18,319 bases of DNA from Eubacterium sp. (GTDB lineage: Bacteria; Bacillota; Clostridia; Lachnospirales; Lachnospiraceae), in the NCBI GenBank assembly GCA_003486385.1, contig DNFT01000105.1:1-18319 (forward strand), in the 5' to 3' direction. Below are positions 14,587 to 18,319 of this stretch, piece by piece. Position 1 is the first letter of the stretch, and every line of letters starts with the position of its first letter. The notes beneath the pieces were generated by a model, which ran no database searches, had not been told where the DNA came from, and saw nothing but the letters and a program-made list of their open reading frames with translations. Position numbers and translations under genes: made by a program.

Positions 14587-16200
14587 ATGGGAAATGTAAA
14601 GGAAACAATTGAGAGCGGCAAAGCTGTTCTCGGAATCGAGTTCGGTTCAACAAGAATTAAGGCGGTACTCATTGATGAGAAGCATACACCGATAGCAGGG
14701 GGAAGCCATGAATGGGAGAACCGCTATGAGAATGGTGTGTGGACATACAGCCTTGATGATATATGGGGAGGTCTTACAGACTGTTATGCATCGTTGAAGG
14801 CGGATGTAAAGGAAAAATACGGAGTTACACTCAAAAGGCTTGGGGCAATAGGCTTTTCAGCCATGATGCACGGCTACATGGTATTTGATAAGGATGGGCA
14901 GCTTTTAGTTCCGTTCAGGACATGGAGAAACAGCATAACCGAGGAGGCATCCGACGAGCTTACTTCACTTTTTAATTACAACATTCCTCAGAGATGGAGC
15001 ATTGCCCATCTTTATCAGGCAATGTTAAATAATGAGGAGCACCTTCCGCGTATTGACTACATGACAACACTGGAGGGCTTCATACACTGGAAGCTTACCG
15101 GAAAGAGGGTTATCGGTGTCGGTGAAGCTTCCGGCATGTTTCCAATTGATACTGCTGCTAAGAATTATAATGCAAATATGGTAGGCAGATTCGACTCGCT
15201 CATCGAGGAGAGAAATGCACAGGGAGACAAGGCACAGCTTCCATGGAGACTCATGGATATTATGCCGAAGGTGCTTCTTGCGGGTGATGAGGCAGGAGTT
15301 CTCACAGCAGAGGGCGCAGCGCTCCTTGATAAGGATGGTGACCTTGAGGCGGGAATACCTATGTGCCCGCCTGAGGGAGATGCAGGAACAGGAATGACAG
15401 CCACCAACGCTGTTGCGGTGAGAACAGGAAATGTATCAGCCGGAACAAGCGTATTCGCGATGATAGTCATGGAGAAGGAGCTTTCCAAGGTATATCCTGA
15501 GATTGACCTTGTCACAACACCTACAGGAAATCTTGTATCCATGGTTCATTGCAACAACTGCACATCCGACCTCAACGCATGGGTCAACATATTCAAGGAG
15601 TTCGAGGAAGCTCTCGGAATACCTGTTGATATGAATAAGCTCTTTTCGGTCCTCTACAATAAGGCACTTGAGGGAGATGCAGACTGCGGCGGACTTATGT
15701 CCTATGGCTACATATCGGGCGAGAATATCACTCACATGGAGGAGGGAAGACCTCTGTTTGTGAGAAATACCAACAGTAAATTCAGTCTTGCCAACTTTAT
15801 GAGAACACACCTTTACACATCACTCGGTGCTCTTAAGATAGGACTTGACATCTTACTAAAGGAAGAGGGTGTTAAGGTGGATTCCATCACAGGACACGGC
15901 GGACTCTTTAAGACCAAGGGGGTCGGGCAGAGCTTCCTTGCGGCAGCCATGGACGCTCCTATAACCGTCATGGAGACAGCAGGCGAGGGCGGCGCATGGG
16001 GAATGGCACTTCTTGCAGCATACATGATTAACAAAAATGACGGTGAGACACTTGACGATTACCTGAATAACAAGGTATTTGCCGGACAGACGGGAAGCAC
16101 ATTGGAGCCTGCAGCGGAGGACGTCAAGGGCTTTGATGAGTTTATCGAGCGATATAAGGCTGGTCTTGCGGTAGAAAGAGCGGCAGTGGATTCACTTTAA
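14587..16200 (+). CDS. FGGY-family carbohydrate kinase (probable pentulose kinase, ribulokinase or xylulokinase type)
   Basis: This enzyme transfers phosphate from ATP to a sugar in the cytoplasm. The 537-residue protein has the two-lobed FGGY layout. The phosphate-1 motif VLGIEFGSTRIKAVLID lies at about 14-30. The sugar-site motif FSAMMHGYMVFD (90-101) resembles the MHG of xylulokinases. The second-lobe motif PPEGDAGTGM has D265 as likely catalytic base. An adenosine-site motif, TGHGGLFKTKG, lies near residue 437, and a Gly-rich AGEGGAWGMALLAAY near 470. The downstream neighbour is an L-ribulose-5-phosphate 4-epimerase, so L-ribulose is the most likely substrate by context, while the MHG motif fits D-xylulose. 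The sequence does not look like the classical E. coli or B. subtilis AraB. GGAGGAG, 6 nt upstream, supports the ATG. A 237-nt structured gap separates it from the epimerase gene. Confidence 0.88.
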   Translation: MGNVKETIESGKAVLGIEFGSTRIKAVLIDEKHTPIAGGSHEWENRYENGVWTYSLDDIWGGLTDCYASLKADVKEKYGVTLKRLGAIGFSAMMHGYMVFDKDGQLLVPFRTWRNSITEEASDELTSLFNYNIPQRWSIAHLYQAMLNNEEHLPRIDYMTTLEGFIHWKLTGKRVIGVGEASGMFPIDTAAKNYNANMVGRFDSLIEERNAQGDKAQLPWRLMDIMPKVLLAGDEAGVLTAEGAALLDKDGDLEAGIPMCPPEGDAGTGMTATNAVAVRTGNVSAGTSVFAMIVMEKELSKVYPEIDLVTTPTGNLVSMVHCNNCTSDLNAWVNIFKEFEEALGIPVDMNKLFSVLYNKALEGDADCGGLMSYGYISGENITHMEEGRPLFVRNTNSKFSLANFMRTHLYTSLGALKIGLDILLKEEGVKVDSITGHGGLFKTKGVGQSFLAAAMDAPITVMETAGEGGAWGMALLAAYMINKNDGETLDDYLNNKVFAGQTGSTLEPAAEDVKGFDEFIERYKAGLAVERAAVDSL

Positions 16201-16203
16201 TTT

Positions 16204-16280
16204 GAACGCAGAATAGGCAATCCCCCGCTTCAAGTGCGTAGAGCACTAAGCGGTGGGTAAGGGGGATGCGAATTGCGTTC
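16204..16280. repeat. Nested stem-loop element after the sugar kinase gene
   Basis: GAACGCA (16204-16210) pairs with TGCGTTC (16274-16280). Inside, ATCCCCC (16220-16226) pairs with GGGGGAT (16261-16267). Next, GCTT (16227-16230) pairs with AAGC (16248-16251), and AGTGC (16233-16237) pairs with GCACT (16243-16247). Together they make one long interrupted hairpin. It could be part of a terminator, a protective 3' structure or a dispersed repeat; there is no T-run right after it. Confidence 0.7.
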
Positions 16281-16294
16281 ATGAGCAGGTAGCG

Positions 16295-16319
16295 AAAGCG
16301 GATTGCGAATGTCCGCTTT
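16295..16319 (+). terminator. Terminator-like hairpin
   Basis: AAAGCGGA (16295-16302) and TCCGCTTT (16312-16319) form a perfect 8-bp stem with a 9-nt loop. The stem ends in three T, but the sequence continues ACTAATC rather than with a long T-run. Efficiency as an intrinsic terminator is doubtful. It follows the nested stem-loop element at 16204-16280. Confidence 0.45.
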
Positions 16320-16352
16320 ACTAATCAATCACTTATATATAGATCCGAGGCG

Positions 16353-16397
16353 TCAAAACATGCCGATTTAATTTAAGAGTGTATATAAATGTTTTGA
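16353..16397. promoter_or_regulatory. 9-bp inverted repeat upstream of araD, possible operator
   Basis: TCAAAACAT (16353-16361) and ATGTTTTGA (16389-16397) are perfect inverted copies 36 nt apart, about 40-85 nt before the araD start. The AT-rich spacer contains TATATAAAT, which could hold a -10 element, although no good -35 is seen. Such widely spaced half-sites suit a sugar-responsive regulator or a looped RNA leader. The regulator is not identified. Confidence 0.45.
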
Positions 16398-16437
16398 TAC
16401 CGGAATCATATAAACAAGGAGAAGGGAAGGTTTTATT

Positions 16438-17142
16438 ATGTTAGAAGCGTTAAAAAAAGAAGTATACGAGGCTAATATGGAGCTTGTAAAGAGGGGACTT
16501 GTAATCTACACATGGGGAAATGTCAGCGGTATCGACAGGGAGAGCGGACTTGTTGTAATCAAGCCGAGCGGTGTCGAGTATGATGTGATGACACCTGATG
16601 ACATGGTTGTTGTGGATATGGACGGAAAAGTAGTTGAGGGTAAGTATAAGCCTTCATCGGACACGGCTACACATCTTGTACTCTATAAGCAGTACTCTGA
16701 GATTGGCGGTGTTGTACATACACATTCTAAGTGGGCAGTCACATTCGCGCAGGCGGGAATGGATATTCCGGCATTCGGAACAACACACGCAGACTATTTC
16801 TACGGCGATGTTCCATGCACAAGGGACTTGACCGCGCAGGAAATCTATGAGGCTTATGAGCTTAACACAGGAAATGTCATTGTAGAGACAGTCGGCGACA
16901 CGGACGCCCTTGCCGTTCCGGGAATCGTGGTAAAGAACCATGGCCCATTCGCATGGGGCAAGACTGCCAAGGGAGCCGTATATAATGCGGTAGTTCTTGA
17001 GGCTGTCGCAGAGATGGCATACAACACCATGACACTCAATCCTAGAGTACAGAGAGTGCCACAGCACCTTCTTGACAAGCATTACTTCAGAAAGCACGGA
17101 GCAAATGCCTACTACGGACAGGGCGAGAACGAGGACCACTAA
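16438..17142 (+). CDS. araD: L-ribulose-5-phosphate 4-epimerase
   Basis: This enzyme interconverts L-ribulose 5-phosphate and D-xylulose 5-phosphate, feeding L-arabinose carbon into the pentose phosphate pathway. It belongs to the class II aldolase/epimerase family. The 234-residue length matches E. coli AraD (231). Zinc ligands are visible as HTH (His94, His96) and NHGPF (His168). KPSSDT supplies the conserved Asp75. TTHADYFYGD contains Asp119, equivalent to the catalytic Asp120 of E. coli. The C-terminal NAYYGQ holds the Tyr equivalent to Tyr229. The start is supported by AAGGAG at 16416-16421 and GGGAAGG at 16424-16430. It follows the FGGY kinase gene but is separated from it by structured DNA, so it may have its own promoter. 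No arabinose isomerase gene is in the window. Confidence 0.95.
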   Translation: MLEALKKEVYEANMELVKRGLVIYTWGNVSGIDRESGLVVIKPSGVEYDVMTPDDMVVVDMDGKVVEGKYKPSSDTATHLVLYKQYSEIGGVVHTHSKWAVTFAQAGMDIPAFGTTHADYFYGDVPCTRDLTAQEIYEAYELNTGNVIVETVGDTDALAVPGIVVKNHGPFAWGKTAKGAVYNAVVLEAVAEMAYNTMTLNPRVQRVPQHLLDKHYFRKHGANAYYGQGENEDH

Positions 17143-17149
17143 AGCTTTT

Positions 17150-17207
17150 GGGACAGGGGTCAGACCCCGTGTCCCAAGTCTGGGACGCGGGGTCTGACCC
17201 CTGTCCC
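17150..17207. repeat. Paired GC-rich palindromic repeat with GGGGTC-GACCCC cores
   Basis: Two 26-nt arms (17150-17175 and 17182-17207) are inverted copies with one mismatch, around the 6-nt spacer AAGTCT. Each arm is itself palindromic: the left has GGGGTCAGACCCC between GGGACA and TGTCCC, and the right has GGGGTCTGACCCC. It can therefore fold as one 26-bp hairpin or as two smaller ones. The GC content contrasts sharply with the flanks. I have the impression that repeats with this core occur in many unrelated bacteria. It sits 7 nt after araD, has no T-run, and could stabilise the araD mRNA 3' end. Confidence 0.9.
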
Positions 17208-17266
17208 GGCGCAAAGGAGTTGTCTGGCGATTAAAAGAAAATATGAAATAAATTGCGTGAATTAGA

Positions 17267-17303
17267 GGTGGATTTTGTACTGCACGGGCAGACAGAATCC
17301 ACC
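17267..17303 (+). terminator. Strong 16-bp hairpin, terminator-like
   Basis: GGTGGATTTTGT (17267-17278) pairs with ACAGAATCCACC (17292-17303) with one G-T pair. Inside, CTGC (17280-17283) pairs with GCAG (17288-17291) around the loop ACGG, leaving a single bulged A. CTTTGC follows, so the T-run is poor. It may end transcription from araD or insulate the next promoter. Confidence 0.5.
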
Positions 17304-17341
17304 CTTTGCATGCGGCACCGGGGGCTGGCCCTAAATAGTAC

Positions 17342-17370
17342 TTGTTAGTGCCATAAATGACTGCTATAAT
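17342..17370 (+). promoter_or_regulatory. Strong extended -10 promoter of the lipoprotein gene
   Basis: TTGTTA (17342-17347), a 17-nt spacer and a perfect TATAAT (17365-17370) are preceded by TGC, which makes an extended -10 (TGCTATAAT). This is the best promoter in the window. Transcription would start near 17377, about 100 nt before the ATG at 17478. Confidence 0.75.
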
Positions 17371-17477
17371 AATATAAAATATGCTCTATGTCTACGTTGC
17401 CGAAAATAGAAAATGGCAAGCTACGATAATTTTATGTTATCATGGCTTGGGTTAAAGTGGTATAAAGGAGAACCGTT

Positions 17478-18319
17478 ATGAATAAGAAAAAAAGATACAG
17501 TATATCCGTGTTTTTGCTACTGGTGATAATGACCATTACTGCATGTACCGGAAAACAATCCGATTCAGCAGATAATGATATTGTGGCATATAAGCCGCAG
17601 TATTCCCAGTACGATTTAACTTTCGATGCTTCAGCAGGAGTGGAGCCTAACTTCTATGGAATGTTTGTTCAGGGAGATAGCCTGTACTGTATCTCAAGAG
17701 ATGATAGCAGAATGGATACGGTCAATATAATTGATATTTCTACAGGGGAACATAGTGAGAAACGGCTTGACTCCACGGCAAGCTATTACAGAACCGGGAT
17801 GGGTTTTGCGGGCTTTAAATCCAAGAAGCTCACTATATATGACGAGAATTTCGACAAGACAGGTGAGGTGGATTTAAGTAAATTTATTGCAGAGCTGAAT
17901 GCGTCAGGGGAATCTCTATTAATATATAATGGCAGCAATATTACTATGGATACAGAGGGCAATATCGGGATAGTGAGCAATATGAATACACTCTATATGG
18001 TTGACGCGAACGGAATTCTGCTTTCAAGGACGGAGTGTCCTGATAATATGAGCAGAATAGAAATGGTATTTGTTACCAATGCAGGAAGCTGGTATATTGT
18101 GTGTGGTGGTATGAATTATGGTGACACAGTATTCTACCCGGTGGATATAAAAAGTGGAACACTCGGTGATGGGATGGAAGATATACTGTATGGTGATAAC
18201 AATACAGTGGTAGATATATGTCCGGTGGATGCGGATGATTTTTATATTTTTTCCCGAAATTATGTATATAGATATATTTCGGAAAGCTCGACTTCCGAAG
18301 AGTTGTGCTGTCTCAGAGA
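17478..18319 (+). CDS. Secreted lipoprotein of unknown function, 3' end outside the window
   Basis: An open frame of 280 codons runs off the window end with no stop. The N-terminus MNKKKRYSISVFLLLVIM is a lipoprotein signal peptide, with lipobox ITAC and the lipidated Cys at residue 23. The protein should be anchored to the outside of the cytoplasmic membrane. After a short Ser/Asp-rich linker the visible part is beta-rich, with repeating short units such as GDSLYCISRDDS, TVNIIDISTGEH, MDTEGNIGIVSNM and LYMVDANGILLS. This pattern resembles a beta-propeller or a bacterial sensor/solute-binding lipoprotein. I cannot name a family. AAAGGAG (17464-17470) lies 7 nt before the ATG. The gene follows a strong promoter and a hairpin, so it begins a new transcription unit. 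Its full length and C-terminal domain are unknown. Confidence 0.85.
   Translation, partial: MNKKKRYSISVFLLLVIMTITACTGKQSDSADNDIVAYKPQYSQYDLTFDASAGVEPNFYGMFVQGDSLYCISRDDSRMDTVNIIDISTGEHSEKRLDSTASYYRTGMGFAGFKSKKLTIYDENFDKTGEVDLSKFIAELNASGESLLIYNGSNITMDTEGNIGIVSNMNTLYMVDANGILLSRTECPDNMSRIEMVFVTNAGSWYIVCGGMNYGDTVFYPVDIKSGTLGDGMEDILYGDNNTVVDICPVDADDFYIFSRNYVYRYISESSTSEELCCLR

Larger units (their letters stand above)
17143..17477. other. 335-nt intergenic region between araD and the lipoprotein gene
   Basis: No gene is visible. From left to right it holds a small AAAGCTTT palindrome, a paired GC-rich palindromic repeat (17150-17207), a 16-bp hairpin (17267-17303), a strong promoter (17342-17370) and a leader of about 100 nt. 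The leader contains the small stem TTGCC/GGCAA around 17398-17418 and ends in the Shine-Dalgarno AAAGGAG (17464-17470). Confidence 0.8.

Overview
The window looks like a chromosomal segment of an anaerobic Gram-positive bacterium of the class Clostridia, most likely family Lachnospiraceae. This rests on four things seen in the sequence: strong Shine-Dalgarno sites before nearly every gene, moderate GC with frequent ATA/AGA/AGG codons, the Firmicutes dnaX-ybaB-recR order, and a phosphofructokinase with the GGNGT/PKTIDND signature that I associate with this group. The genus cannot be settled from the sequence alone. All ten genes I can support are on the + strand.

Layout. (1) 1-1323: a promoter and a glycolytic 6-phosphofructokinase gene. 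(2) 1392-4212: the replication/repair block dnaX, ybaB and recR. A 39-bp tandem duplication lies just upstream of dnaX. A near-consensus promoter lies just after dnaX and faces ybaB. (3) 4225-14522: the part that stands out. Four genes encode a MukF/JetA-like kleisin, a MukE/JetB-like winged-helix protein, a 1485-residue MukB/JetC-like SMC ATPase, and a 1071-residue protein with a TPR-like N-terminus, a long acidic disordered centre and a degenerate CbbX/SpoVK-type AAA+ domain. The order A-B-C is that of the Wadjet (JetABCD) and MksBEFG systems. No JetD/MksG Toprim nuclease is present, and the fourth protein occupies its slot. (4) 14587-17142: an FGGY-family sugar kinase and an L-ribulose-5-phosphate 4-epimerase, probably pentose catabolism. 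(5) 17342-18319: a strong promoter and a secreted lipoprotein gene cut off by the window end.

How the genes may work together. The kleisin-like gene begins 12 nt after recR, and its Shine-Dalgarno overlaps the recR stop codon. It is therefore probably transcribed with ybaB and recR from the promoter at 3118-3146. This suggests a resident, housekeeping condensin-like machine tied to repair genes rather than a mobile defence island. A highly palindromic 160-nt element sits between the kleisin-like gene and the rest of the condensin genes and could uncouple their expression. The SMC-like protein carries substitutions at the first P-loop glycine and at the catalytic glutamate of Walker B. Its partner has lost most AAA+ catalytic motifs. 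The system may therefore be structural or regulatory rather than a plasmid-cleaving device.

Several intergenic regions carry strong inverted repeats (5875-6034, 16204-16319, 16353-16397, 17150-17207, 17267-17303). No tRNA, rRNA, CRISPR array, insertion sequence or prophage gene was seen.
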